IMG/VR virus record: IMGVR_UViG_3300043410_001892
Location: 247,145 to 311,144 of that record
Reading direction: 5' to 3' (one strand)
Length of the DNA stretch: 64,000 bases
Source: a virus
Of the stretch, positions 45,847 through 55,329 are shown piece after piece. The stretch's first letter is position 1, and each line of letters begins with the position of its first letter. A model generated the notes under the pieces. It saw nothing but the letters and a program-made list of their open reading frames with translations. It was not told the DNA's origin and did not search any database. The translations under genes and the position numbers were made by a program.

Positions 45847-46940
45847 TAAATGCACTCCCGTGAATATTCATGTAAATGGTTGTTTAAAAAGTATTTGGCA
45901 TACGCAGGTTCTTGACCTTTAAACTTCATCATTAGTAGCCAAAATAGTGGATGTGTGTTGTATGTTAAAGCAAACTCTTTGAATTGACCAGTTTCGATAC
46001 CGCAAGTTGCAACTGTAGTATTCACTTCTTCAATAATCTCAGAAAGTGTTTTATTAACTCGTGTTTCAATTGCAGATACTTTGTCAAACAAATCTAAATC
46101 GCCAACTGATGTACAGTATGATTTAAAATCGTCTACAGTTTCGTCAATAACCATTTCGGCTATGTTTTTCTCTGTAGTAAATGTTACGCTGCCATGTAAT
46201 GACAAATACCAAGCAGTTTTTAATTTAATCATTTCACCGTTATTAAACTGCATGACCCAACCTTCAATACCGGAAACTGTTGCTGCATCGTGTTTAATCT
46301 TATGAATATCAACATCAGAAAATACATCAACGATAGGAATATTCCAATCGTATGCATAATCTACAATTTCTTGACGAGTTGCATATTTGCCAGTTTCATT
46401 ATGTCTAACTGCTAACAATACAAGCTCAGTTTCTTTATACGAAACTACAATACGATTACTTGGAGAAGTAATTTCAAATATTGGAGTATAGCCAAGTTTG
46501 CATAAGTGTAACGAAAAGTTGTATTGTGGAGTATTAGGACCAAAGGTATCATTAACAAGTACTGCTGGATCTGATGTAAATGATCTTTTAGTTTTAAACT
46601 TAATAGTTTCATCTTCAAATAAAACAGGACTAATCATAGATCCGTCACGTTTATCCATAAATGATGAAATTGTAGACCAATCAACATTTTTTTCTAATGT
46701 TGATTCACGTTCACCTAAGTTAAAAAATTTGTGTAACGGACGTGAAACTAATTTGCCGTTTCTATCAAATGTAATACCGCGGCATTCTCTTGCGTAAGGG
46801 TTTTGAAAAACTTTACTATCTAAAATATAGTAAGACGCAATAGTATAACCACCAGGAACAGTTATAAATTCAATGCCAGGTATTTCACCTACATTAGCTT
46901 TAAACTCTTCTAAGTTAGTTATAGTTGGGAAAATGCTCAT
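45846..46940 (-). CDS. rnlA: RNA ligase 1 (T4 RnlA family)
   Basis: 364 residues, close to T4 Rnl1 (374). ECRGITFDRNGKLVSRPLHK and FFNLGE, then motif I FMDKRDGSMI with the AMP-accepting Lys97, followed by VILLAVR-type motif III (VLLAVRHNETGKY) and IEGWVMQFNNGEMIKLKTAW (motifs IV-V). Rnl1 reseals anticodon-loop breaks in tRNA made by host defence nucleases. A phage with its own tRNAs and a second ligase has an obvious use for it. Confidence 0.95.
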   Translation of the reverse strand: MSIFPTITNLEEFKANVGEIPGIEFITVPGGYTIASYYILDSKVFQNPYARECRGITFDRNGKLVSRPLHKFFNLGERESTLEKNVDWSTISSFMDKRDGSMISPVLFEDETIKFKTKRSFTSDPAVLVNDTFGPNTPQYNFSLHLCKLGYTPIFEITSPSNRIVVSYKETELVLLAVRHNETGKYATRQEIVDYAYDWNIPIVDVFSDVDIHKIKHDAATVSGIEGWVMQFNNGEMIKLKTAWYLSLHGSVTFTTEKNIAEMVIDETVDDFKSYCTSVGDLDLFDKVSAIETRVNKTLSEIIEEVNTTVATCGIETGQFKEFALTYNTHPLFWLLMMKFKGQEPAYAKYFLNNHLHEYSRECI

Positions 46941-46943
46941 ATA

Positions 46944-47534
46944 TTAGTTTCCTCCGTCTTCATCGTTGCTGTCGTCATAAAAATCATCGTAGAAATCATC
47001 GTGCGTTTTATGGTCATTGACTGGTTTCTTGTTTTTACATAAATCTTGAATAACATCTACAAGTGATTCGCCTGCTTCAAATCTTTTAGTGTAATGATCG
47101 ATACTAATTCGAAACTTACGCGGAGATGGATTGATAAACTCTGCATATTCTGAACAAGCAGCATGTATTCTTCCTAGTCTGCGGTTTAGCTGGTCTCTAT
47201 TAGTATTGATCTGTTTAATAACATCTTCAAGTTTTAACGATCTAAGCAGTGGATGCGATCGATAAACTTCAAATGCAACTTTAGTCTCTCGTTCTGTTTG
47301 TTCTTTGTCATCTGATACAATTGCATCAAGAAACACATTGTTGATTATTATAAGCCCGTACCATCGTCGGGATGGATAAGCATCTTCAATTAAGTAATAT
47401 GACCCGCAAGGTGGATTAGTGCCATCTTCATAATTAGGAGCGTTATCTCCAATATGATATGACCGTAATGCATTGTCAAGTTTTTTGGTTTGCACTTCTA
47501 CATCTTCTACGTAGAAAGAGTCGAACATTCCCAT
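46944..47534 (-). CDS. Phage protein of unknown function, acidic tail
   Basis: 196 residues. N-terminus MGMFDSFYVEDVEVQTKKLD resembles a recurrent phage protein start (MGMFD...QTK...L..Y..GD). The C-terminus is a D/Y/F-rich acidic tail (DDFYDDFYDDSNDEDGGN). Four bases before the RNA ligase. Function unknown. Confidence 0.6.
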   Translation of the reverse strand: MGMFDSFYVEDVEVQTKKLDNALRSYHIGDNAPNYEDGTNPPCGSYYLIEDAYPSRRWYGLIIINNVFLDAIVSDDKEQTERETKVAFEVYRSHPLLRSLKLEDVIKQINTNRDQLNRRLGRIHAACSEYAEFINPSPRKFRISIDHYTKRFEAGESLVDVIQDLCKNKKPVNDHKTHDDFYDDFYDDSNDEDGGN

Positions 47535-47543
47535 TGTATTGTC

Positions 47544-47624
47544 CTAAAAGTATAAAGTTAAGATTGTAATAATAATTGGTATAGCTATTGACACAGCTAA
47601 AATAATGATGTCGTTTATAAGCAT
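47544..47624 (-). CDS. Tiny membrane peptide (26 residues)
   Basis: One hydrophobic span (LINDIIILAVSIAIPIIITI), with AAGGAG 7 bases before the ATG. It lies between a promoter and the gene at 46944. Function unknown. Confidence 0.5.
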   Translation of the reverse strand: MLINDIIILAVSIAIPIIITILTLYF

Positions 47625-47648
47625 AAATGAACTCCTTATGTTTTGTAT

Positions 47649-47677
47649 ATTATATTATAATAAAGTATAAAATGCAA
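47649..47677 (-). promoter_or_regulatory. Sigma70-type promoter
   Basis: Minus strand: TTGCAT, 17 bases, TATAAT, upstream of 47624-45625. Confidence 0.6.
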
Positions 47678-47685
47678 GAAATAAA

Positions 47686-47708
47686 AAAGCCGCATAATGC
47701 GGCTTTTT
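47686..47708. terminator. Bidirectional intrinsic terminator
   Basis: AAAAAGCCGCAT/ATGCGGCTTTTT hairpin after the glycosyltransferase gene; it marks the end of the tail-gene block. Confidence 0.85.
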
Positions 47709-47709
47709 A

Positions 47710-48483
47710 TTAAATGCTTGTACTTTCGATGAATTTTAAAGTTTTAATTAAATTTTGATATTTCTTAGGAGATAAGTAATCTGCCAATGCTATTGAATTG
47801 TGTCCTGAAACATATTGAGATAAGTTACTTGTACTACTCATATCTTTAATGTCGTTTTCTATGTACTTGTTGTTTATCTTAACTATTGTACCAGTAGTTG
47901 ATTTAATATCTACTAAATTACGACCAATATGCACATCAGTTGGCGCAGCACCTATTTTTTGAGCAAATTGAATTAATTCTATTGCAGCCTTAGGTTTAAT
48001 AATATAACCATAAGCACCCCACACAAATTCACCAACGCCGTGCCATGTACCTTTAGCAGGTGGGTCATAAACATCTATAGGTTGATTTATACTACTATGT
48101 ACTTTATTTGTGTAATCAGCAATAAACGGATCGTATGGATCTAATTTTAAAACCCCATCAAACTTTTCTAATATGTTATCAGGTACATCACGAATAAAAA
48201 TTCCATCGTGTTCTAGAATAATAATAGGTTCATTTAGTTTTACACATTTAATCCATAATTCAAAATGACTTAAAAAGCATCCTTGATGTCCTGGATTATC
48301 GATAAGATCTCGTGTTAAGAATCTAGTAATATTATATTCTTTAAACTTACTAGCAGAGTTATATCCTAATACACCTGGGTGTACTTCAATATCAATATTA
48401 TGAAAACGAGCAGCCGCAATTGATTCCTCACCAATTGCGCGGCTGTGTTCACATTCTTGTAAAATGATTACAAATGCTTTCAT
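47710..48483 (-). CDS. Glycosyltransferase family 25 (LPS-type)
   Basis: 257 residues. MKAFVIILQECEHSRAIGEE at the N-terminus, GHQGCFLSHFELWIKCVKLN (the GCxLSH box of GT25), PIIILEHDGIFI (E-x-D metal motif) and VGEFVWGAYGYIIKPKAA. May glycosylate host LPS or virion tail proteins; its place next to the tail fibre favours a virion or receptor role. Begins 2 bases after the fibre stop. Confidence 0.85.
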   Translation of the reverse strand: MKAFVIILQECEHSRAIGEESIAAARFHNIDIEVHPGVLGYNSASKFKEYNITRFLTRDLIDNPGHQGCFLSHFELWIKCVKLNEPIIILEHDGIFIRDVPDNILEKFDGVLKLDPYDPFIADYTNKVHSSINQPIDVYDPPAKGTWHGVGEFVWGAYGYIIKPKAAIELIQFAQKIGAAPTDVHIGRNLVDIKSTTGTIVKINNKYIENDIKDMSSTSNLSQYVSGHNSIALADYLSPKKYQNLIKTLKFIESTSI

Positions 48484-48484
48484 A

Positions 48485-51181
48485 TTAAATCTTTGTATAA
48501 CCCCAAGAAACAGATTGAGATGAACCGCTGGTATTATTGATAACGAATTCAAAAACGTTTGAAGGAGTACCACGAGTAGAGCTATCTCTAACTATAGTAC
48601 CTGCAGTTCCTACAAGTTGAGTAGGTAACGTGGTAAAATCTAACAAAGATCCTGCACCACTATACACATACGCAAACTGTTGTCCTAATGCAGGTAGGTT
48701 AGCGTTAGTTATTGTCGCAGTAGCATTCCATGAAATAACCCCATTGTTTACTATTCCTTTAACCCACATAGTGTAAGTACCATTTACTGGAACTTGAAAA
48801 CTTACAGTATTACTACCGGTAGTCAATGTCCATGACCCTTCATTACGTAAATCAGTTCTATATGTTAGCTCTTTAGTAGTAGTATCATAGGTTACAAAAT
48901 TATTATAGTTTACGTTTCTAACTGGGTCTACAAAGAATCCTGATTCAGAACTAGATAAATCTACTCCAGACGCATTAAGAATAATACTGTTAGCATGCTG
49001 ACTAACTGGTCCTGCATGGAAACCAATCGCAATAGCATTAGCTCCTTGACTGGTATTACCGGCATACGCACCAATAGCAATAGCATTAGATCCTTGAGTA
49101 TTATGTCCTGTAAGTACACCAATAGCAATAGCGTAATTACCTTGGTTGAGACCACCTGCACCAGACCCTAAGCCTACAGCATAATTACCTTGGTTTTGTC
49201 TGCCTGCTTGATTACCGATAGCAACAGGGTCATTAGTAATCTGGCTATATTTACCTGCTTCCCAACCGAATCTAATTGCTGAAGCAAGATTTCCAGTCCA
49301 TGCAGTAGTTTGTATAGTTGCATCTGGAAAGGTTAAAGTACCGTTTGTTCCAAATGTAAAATCGTTCTCAGTGTAAGTTGAGAAGTTTGGAGGACTTGCC
49401 ATTGACAGATATCTTGTACGAATTACTAAATTCTCTTCAGTAGTTGTTTGGATAATTTCCGGAACTTGTAGTTTTCCATTACCAAGTACTGATAACGAAT
49501 TAGTACCAGCAGTTATGCTAACACTCGATAATAATAATTGGTGATCAGCATAAAAATCAAGTATAGTAGTTAATGCCGTTAAAATTTGAGTATGCATATT
49601 TGCTGAAATAGCAGGGTAAAACAATAACGGAGCAGGTGGGCTTGATGGTATGTCGTTTTGAATTTCCCATGCTTGATTAACAATATTAATATAGGATTGA
49701 GCATTAGTTCCATTTACATTATCCCAACCTGCAAATGGCCAACCTTCAAGTGTTATACTTGGGTTATTATCAATTGCATATACAAATTCATTTATTCTCA
49801 TGTTTTCCCATGTAGCAATTGCATGAGTGTACTTAATATCTGCATCAGCAATCTCTGAACCAGTGGTTGGTTCAATAACGCTATTGTTTGGTAAAATCAA
49901 TGAACCAGTAGTTGAAAGAGTTAATTGATGATAATTTGATTCAAGTGTGATATGTCCAGGAGCAGTTCCAGATCCAGCTGTAATGCGAATATTACCGCCA
50001 TTTGTTACTGAATTACCTGCAGATAATGTTATATCCCCACCTGTAGTATGTCCATAACCACCATCAATGTTAACATAACCTCCACTGCCGGATACATCGC
50101 TATCGCCTGCATAGATTTTAATATCCCCACCATTTACATCTGAATCCCCACCCCATATATAAACATCGCCGCCTTCACCTGAACCAGTTCCGCGTTGGCC
50201 TTGCACAATTATGCGTTGCGCAGATGACCCAGATGCAGGAGTTGGGCCTGTGATAATAACTTGCTTTGTTGGATCATCAAACTTTAAAACTTGTCCGCTT
50301 TGCACTCCACCGTTATGTAAATCTACAGATAATGTTGGGAATGTTGTAGTACCAGTTGAGTTAAATTCCCATGTATTAGAACTTACATTTATAATTAAAC
50401 TATCTGCAGCTACTCGTTCTTGCCAGATACTATAGCTAATTGTTACCTCGTGTGCTATTGGTGCTGCTGATGGACTGATTGTATCTGGGGGAAGTTGAAG
50501 TATTTCGTTATATGTTAGATGACTTACTGGTAATGTGATACCCCATGGATATCCTGGTAATGAAGAAAACTCATAAAATAGTGCTTCTAATTCAACAAGA
50601 GCATTTACGTAAACTGATTCTAATTGTGATAACTCATTACCGGTATCTAAAATAATTCTACGAGCAGCTGATAATTCAACATCTCCGGATATTTGCATGT
50701 TTAAAGTTGAATCACCGTTAGTGATTGCACCTGGTACAGTTAATGTGCCATTGTTATCAAATGCCCAAGTATGTAATGCAGGATTGTATGTATTAATTAC
50801 AACTGAAGAATAACTTGATAATGCAATTGGACTATCTTCAACACCAATTAATTCACTACCGTCAATTTGTAGTTGTGTATCATTTTTTACAGGAAAACTA
50901 ATAGTGCCATTTGTATTTAATGTTACTGTATAGTTACCATTAATCATTTCGTTAGTAAACCCTGCAGGACCTTGAGGTCCAGTAGCACCAGTAGCGCCAG
51001 TTAAACCAGTAGCACCTGTATCTCCAATAAAGAAGCTTAAATTAGACCATTGAGAGGTTCCGTTACCTATTTTAATTTTATGTAAAGTGGTATCTAATCC
51101 AAGTTCTCCTTGACTTAGAATAGGATTTACTGAATTCCAATTTGCAGTAGTATCCCTTCTTATTTGTATTTTATTTGCCAT
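48485..51181 (-). CDS. Tail fibre with collagen-like and YadA-like repeats
   Basis: 898 residues. N-terminal phage-fibre domain KIQIRRDTTANWNSVNPILS (about 1-50), a short collagen-like run GATGLTGATGATGPQGPAG (about 54-72), long beta-structured shaft including Gly-rich GGDVYIWGGDSDVNGGDIKI repeats, then YadA-head-type repeats NYAIAIG, SNAIAIGAYAGN, ANAIAIGFHAG (about 660-745) and a C-terminal tip domain. Trimeric fibre for receptor binding is expected. The C-terminus SVSWGYTKI is typical of phage fibre tips. Confidence 0.9.
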   Translation of the reverse strand: MANKIQIRRDTTANWNSVNPILSQGELGLDTTLHKIKIGNGTSQWSNLSFFIGDTGATGLTGATGATGPQGPAGFTNEMINGNYTVTLNTNGTISFPVKNDTQLQIDGSELIGVEDSPIALSSYSSVVINTYNPALHTWAFDNNGTLTVPGAITNGDSTLNMQISGDVELSAARRIILDTGNELSQLESVYVNALVELEALFYEFSSLPGYPWGITLPVSHLTYNEILQLPPDTISPSAAPIAHEVTISYSIWQERVAADSLIINVSSNTWEFNSTGTTTFPTLSVDLHNGGVQSGQVLKFDDPTKQVIITGPTPASGSSAQRIIVQGQRGTGSGEGGDVYIWGGDSDVNGGDIKIYAGDSDVSGSGGYVNIDGGYGHTTGGDITLSAGNSVTNGGNIRITAGSGTAPGHITLESNYHQLTLSTTGSLILPNNSVIEPTTGSEIADADIKYTHAIATWENMRINEFVYAIDNNPSITLEGWPFAGWDNVNGTNAQSYINIVNQAWEIQNDIPSSPPAPLLFYPAISANMHTQILTALTTILDFYADHQLLLSSVSITAGTNSLSVLGNGKLQVPEIIQTTTEENLVIRTRYLSMASPPNFSTYTENDFTFGTNGTLTFPDATIQTTAWTGNLASAIRFGWEAGKYSQITNDPVAIGNQAGRQNQGNYAVGLGSGAGGLNQGNYAIAIGVLTGHNTQGSNAIAIGAYAGNTSQGANAIAIGFHAGPVSQHANSIILNASGVDLSSSESGFFVDPVRNVNYNNFVTYDTTTKELTYRTDLRNEGSWTLTTGSNTVSFQVPVNGTYTMWVKGIVNNGVISWNATATITNANLPALGQQFAYVYSGAGSLLDFTTLPTQLVGTAGTIVRDSSTRGTPSNVFEFVINNTSGSSQSVSWGYTKI

Positions 51182-51540
51182 TATGCGGCTCCTCCGTTGA
51201 TTAGCATATCTGTGAATGTGTCTGTAGTAGCGTCACCGCCAGTAAAAGTTGGATCCTCAAATATTGTAGACGCGAAACCGCCATCTACAAGTGAACTTGT
51301 ATTATATAAATTAAGTGCATTATCTGGGTCGTTATAAGTAGCTGTGAGACCAAACAGAGTCCCATTGGAAATCATAGCTGCTATAGTGTCTTGTATAAGT
51401 TCTTGAAGAGTGGTACTTGAACCACCTGTGATTTCGTACAATTCTGCAAAGTTAGCGTTAACTTTGTTAAAAGCGGCTTGTAAAGTATCGCCGCTTTTAT
51501 CATTTGGAAATGTACCTGTGTTTATTATTAATCTTGACAT
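51181..51540 (-). CDS. Tail/baseplate structural protein, small
   Basis: 119 residues. The start MSRLIINTGTFPNDKSGDTL and AAFNKVNANFAELYEI match a phage domain often found at the N-terminus of fibres or baseplate proteins. It overlaps the fibre start by one base. Probably attaches the fibre. Confidence 0.75.
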   Translation of the reverse strand: MSRLIINTGTFPNDKSGDTLQAAFNKVNANFAELYEITGGSSTTLQELIQDTIAAMISNGTLFGLTATYNDPDNALNLYNTSSLVDGGFASTIFEDPTFTGGDATTDTFTDMLINGGAA

Positions 51541-51597
51541 ATTAGATCCTCGTTCTAATATTTATCGTAAAACGAGGATCAATACTGATTGATAATA

Positions 51598-54500
51598 TTA
51601 TGCTTGTGCTTCTGACCAGCACAACCGTGCTGCTACACTAGCGTTAGCACCCAATGGAGTAACACAAATTGTAAGAATATCTGGACCATCTGGGTAAGTG
51701 TTTGATGCAGTTGGTGAAACAAATAGTGTATTACCACCACCAAACATACTGTTACCAATATCACGTACTTTTGATAAGTCTTGTGAACTAACACCACCAG
51801 CTGGAGCAAAGAATGTAAAGATACATTCACCACCTGTAACAGTAGCTGCAGTTGAATGCGATGCATATTGTGCTAAACTTGAACCACCTACAGGGTTAAA
51901 TGTTCCATTTGAAACCCTTGCGTTAATGAATAATTCAACTTTAACACCAGATGTTGTTACATATACACCCATTGACGCTGGAGCAAGCTGCATACGGTTG
52001 ATAATTTCTCTAGCTCCTAAAATACCAGTGAAACCACTATCAACACTTGGTGATAAACGAACACTGAATACAGGATATCTAACACCAACGTTTGCATAAA
52101 CTACTGGAGTTTGTAAACCATAGTTAAACAAGAACGATTTATCATCGTCGTATCTACCATCCATCATTACAGCAGAACCCCAGTGACTGATTGAGCTTGC
52201 AACTTGTGGAGCATAAACTGATACCATAACTGGTGCAGTTGCACTATATGTAAATGTTTGTGCAGAAGATAAACCACCACCGCCTGTTAAACCGCCAGGA
52301 CCTGTTAAGTTAACTCTTGCGCGTGTTAAACCAGTAAAGGTAGTAGCTGTTTTACCTGTATATTGAACAAATTCAGTAACAGCAGAAACAGTTGTTCCTG
52401 AAGCTTGAATACAAATATACCCTGCAGGTGGGAAACCTTCAGTTGACAACACATTGATAGTTGTTGTTTCAACGTTTGAAACAGTTTGTGTTATTCTTGT
52501 GTATGGCCAGTATGTGTTAGCTTCATAACGAGCTGGTAAGTTACCAGAACGCATGTAAGCTTCAGACATAGCGTTACCATGTGCCAAACGATGAGCATAC
52601 ATAGCTTCACCACGGTGGTTTTTAAAGCCCCAACGAATTGGACCTGCACCGTACCATGTATAATCCATTAACCACATTTGCATTTTAGTAATATCTAAGT
52701 TGAAACCACTTGATCCTGTTCCGTCACATTTATCAATGTTCCATTGACTTTGTGGAATTTTAGTATCGATTGTTTTACTAACAACAACAAGTGTAGGAGT
52801 ATAAATTGGAGTACCACGATACTCAGGATAAATTGTCATAGATGTTTGTGACTCGATACTAACAACTGTATGAGATTGTCCTCTGATAACAACAAAATCA
52901 CCTGGTATTAATTGTTCTGCCCATTTTGTTCCTGTACCTGTACAACGTTGTTCACCTGTGAACAATGTAGTGATATAACCTGAGATTTGAGTAGTACTTG
53001 ATCTACGAACTGCAAATACTGTTTGACCATCATATTGGAAGAAGAAACCATTTTGTGTATCAAACATACCAATTCTTAAACTTGCACCGTACCATTGATA
53101 TGGTTGAACTACAATATTCATACCACCAAGACCGCCAGTTGCAGGTGAAGCACTTGGGGCAACTAATGCAATATAAGTAAATGTTAAATCACTTGCTGGT
53201 TGCGCACTAACTGTAAATGTACCATTGTAATCAGCTTGATCACAACCTGAAACTTTAATTGTTGCACCTTGACCTAAGTTGTGTGGCAATTTAGTTGTTA
53301 CAGTAACAGTAGTACCTGATGCAGTAATTGTATCAACTTGGAATGGGTTACAGAAGTTTGTACCAGTGTTAAATGAAATACCTTTACCAGATTGGTATCT
53401 GAAATAACGACGTGTTTGGCGAATTAATTGGTTGCCATGATATGGTAAACCAACACCAAATTGAACACCGCCGTCAAATGGTCTATGAATACTTGAACCC
53501 CATGATCTTGCAAATAAGATAGAACCAGAATGTGAAAGGGTTAATGATGAAACTGATGCAGATGTTGTATAACCCGAACCTGCGGCAAAAATACCAACTT
53601 GGAGAATACCACCAGTGGTTGTTGTTGCTAATACTTTAACAAACCCGTTAGTTCCACCTGGTACAGATAAAATATCATTAACGTTGTATAATGAACCAGC
53701 AGTTACTACAGATGCTGAAATTAAAGCACCACTAGTTGCAACTGTTGAAAGAACTAAACCAGAACCTGGAGGTGTAATTGTAAGTGAACCTGGGGCATTG
53801 ATTACATCAAATGTAAATGTTACTGCATTTAATACAGTTTTTACAAACCATGAACCGTTCATGTTTGTATTACCAGTGTTAACTACAAAGATAGCTGAAC
53901 CAACGGTTAAACCATGTGGCATTGTAGTAATACATTGTACGTTAGTACCGGATGGGCAATAAAACCCTTTAGTTGTATCAGCAGCACCAGCAGTAATAGT
54001 AATACCTGCTCCGGTATAGAATGTACCAACAAACATGTAAGTTTTTGTACTATCATATATGTTTGTAATAACAGGAATACTGCCATCACGAGCCAGGTAA
54101 GTAAACGCTGTTGGTGCAGAACCGCTTAATGATGGAGCTGCGGTTGGAATAATCCAGCCGTTTGCTACCGGGTAAATTGCATCTTGAACAAATATTGGAG
54201 TACTTGCAGTAATTGGGAAACCTAATTGCATTGTATAAGTTGTTGTAGCACCTGCAGTACCTGATACTGTTATTGTATATACGTTAGCAACTGGACCAGT
54301 TACACTCGTAACAGTTGAACCAACAGCAATAGAACTACCACCATTGTTTAATACTTGCATACCAACTATTGGCGCCATGTTTGGACTTGTAATTGTTAAA
54401 ATGTTGGTATTAACAGTAGCACTAAAAGTACCGGTAACATACATTAAGTTTACAGTTACAACTCGAGAACCACCACCTGTTGGAATCATACTAACAATAC

Positions 54501-54951
54501 CAACAGGTGCAGTATAATCGTAAAATGCTGATAAACGATTATTCATTAAACCAACTGTTTCCCATTTGGTTTGTTGAACACCATATTCAAAGTCAGTATC
54601 AATTAATGATTGAGCAGTACTGGTACGTAATTTCCCAATTGGATCTTGCAGTACTTCTGAAGGTTGAAATGATTCGTTTGTTTCTTCAATTAAAATTGAT
54701 AATTTATCAGTGCTACTCATTGAAGTAGTATTATAAGTTAATACAATGGTAGTAGCTTCGTTATTAGCAATAATCGAAGGTGTATATGCCGATGCAGTTA
54801 ATGAGCTGTCGGCAAAGTTATAGATCACAGTGTTAGTAGTAACGTTTGTGATCAAGATTAGCTGTTCTCTACGTAAATAGCGGCCAGTAATTGAAACTGT
54901 ACGGCTCGCAGGAGTAAAGGTATAAGCTTCTAAAAGAATTCTTTTTGCCAT
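51598..54951 (-). CDS. Large tail structural protein
   Basis: 1117 residues, beta-rich. MAKRILLEAYTFTPASRTVS at the N-terminus; several Ig-like or ubiquitin-activating-like repeats (TTVTVTTKLPHNLGQGATIK, NVQCITTMPHGLTVGSAIFV share 'LPHNL/MPHGL...G..I.V..'); a later region with WGFKNHRGEAMYAHRLAHGN. This resembles large cyanophage/T4-like tail or baseplate-wedge proteins. Assignment to a named gene product is not possible. Confidence 0.75.
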   Translation of the reverse strand: MAKRILLEAYTFTPASRTVSITGRYLRREQLILITNVTTNTVIYNFADSSLTASAYTPSIIANNEATTIVLTYNTTSMSSTDKLSILIEETNESFQPSEVLQDPIGKLRTSTAQSLIDTDFEYGVQQTKWETVGLMNNRLSAFYDYTAPVGIVSMIPTGGGSRVVTVNLMYVTGTFSATVNTNILTITSPNMAPIVGMQVLNNGGSSIAVGSTVTSVTGPVANVYTITVSGTAGATTTYTMQLGFPITASTPIFVQDAIYPVANGWIIPTAAPSLSGSAPTAFTYLARDGSIPVITNIYDSTKTYMFVGTFYTGAGITITAGAADTTKGFYCPSGTNVQCITTMPHGLTVGSAIFVVNTGNTNMNGSWFVKTVLNAVTFTFDVINAPGSLTITPPGSGLVLSTVATSGALISASVVTAGSLYNVNDILSVPGGTNGFVKVLATTTTGGILQVGIFAAGSGYTTSASVSSLTLSHSGSILFARSWGSSIHRPFDGGVQFGVGLPYHGNQLIRQTRRYFRYQSGKGISFNTGTNFCNPFQVDTITASGTTVTVTTKLPHNLGQGATIKVSGCDQADYNGTFTVSAQPASDLTFTYIALVAPSASPATGGLGGMNIVVQPYQWYGASLRIGMFDTQNGFFFQYDGQTVFAVRRSSTTQISGYITTLFTGEQRCTGTGTKWAEQLIPGDFVVIRGQSHTVVSIESQTSMTIYPEYRGTPIYTPTLVVVSKTIDTKIPQSQWNIDKCDGTGSSGFNLDITKMQMWLMDYTWYGAGPIRWGFKNHRGEAMYAHRLAHGNAMSEAYMRSGNLPARYEANTYWPYTRITQTVSNVETTTINVLSTEGFPPAGYICIQASGTTVSAVTEFVQYTGKTATTFTGLTRARVNLTGPGGLTGGGGLSSAQTFTYSATAPVMVSVYAPQVASSISHWGSAVMMDGRYDDDKSFLFNYGLQTPVVYANVGVRYPVFSVRLSPSVDSGFTGILGAREIINRMQLAPASMGVYVTTSGVKVELFINARVSNGTFNPVGGSSLAQYASHSTAATVTGGECIFTFFAPAGGVSSQDLSKVRDIGNSMFGGGNTLFVSPTASNTYPDGPDILTICVTPLGANASVAARLCWSEAQA

Positions 54952-54963
54952 TTGTATGTCCTA

Positions 54964-55293
54964 TTATTTTGGTTTTGTAGATGTCGTTGTTGTAGTTTTT
55001 TCTTCAACTGGAGCAGCTTCTTCAACTGGAGCAGCTTCTTCAACTACAGGATCAGTTTCTTCAACTGGAGCAGTTTCACTGACTGGAGCACCTGGGACAT
55101 CGATCAACCATTCAAACCCATTAACATTAACATCGTGTTGAACTGCAAAAATAATTTTGCCTTGGTAATTTAAAATGTGGCAATCTCCACCAGTTAATCG
55201 AGCACTACGATCCATTGCGTCTGCTAACGATAACCCAACTACTTCGTAAAAGTGCGTGTGGTTAGGAAATGCAGCATTTAATTCGTCAAACAT
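54964..55293 (-). CDS. Tail-associated protein with PVEEAA repeats
   Basis: 109 residues. MFDELNAAFPNHTHFYEVVG onward is a small folded domain of about 75 residues; the C-terminus is repetitive, acidic (PVEETD, PVEEAAPVEEAAPVEE) then Thr-rich. ATG at 55293 is preceded by GAGGAT. Lies between two tail genes; structural role inferred. Confidence 0.6.
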   Translation of the reverse strand: MFDELNAAFPNHTHFYEVVGLSLADAMDRSARLTGGDCHILNYQGKIIFAVQHDVNVNGFEWLIDVPGAPVSETAPVEETDPVVEEAAPVEEAAPVEEKTTTTTSTKPK

Positions 55294-55329
55294 AATTTTT
55301 ATCCTCATATATTTTGTAATAGTATTTAG

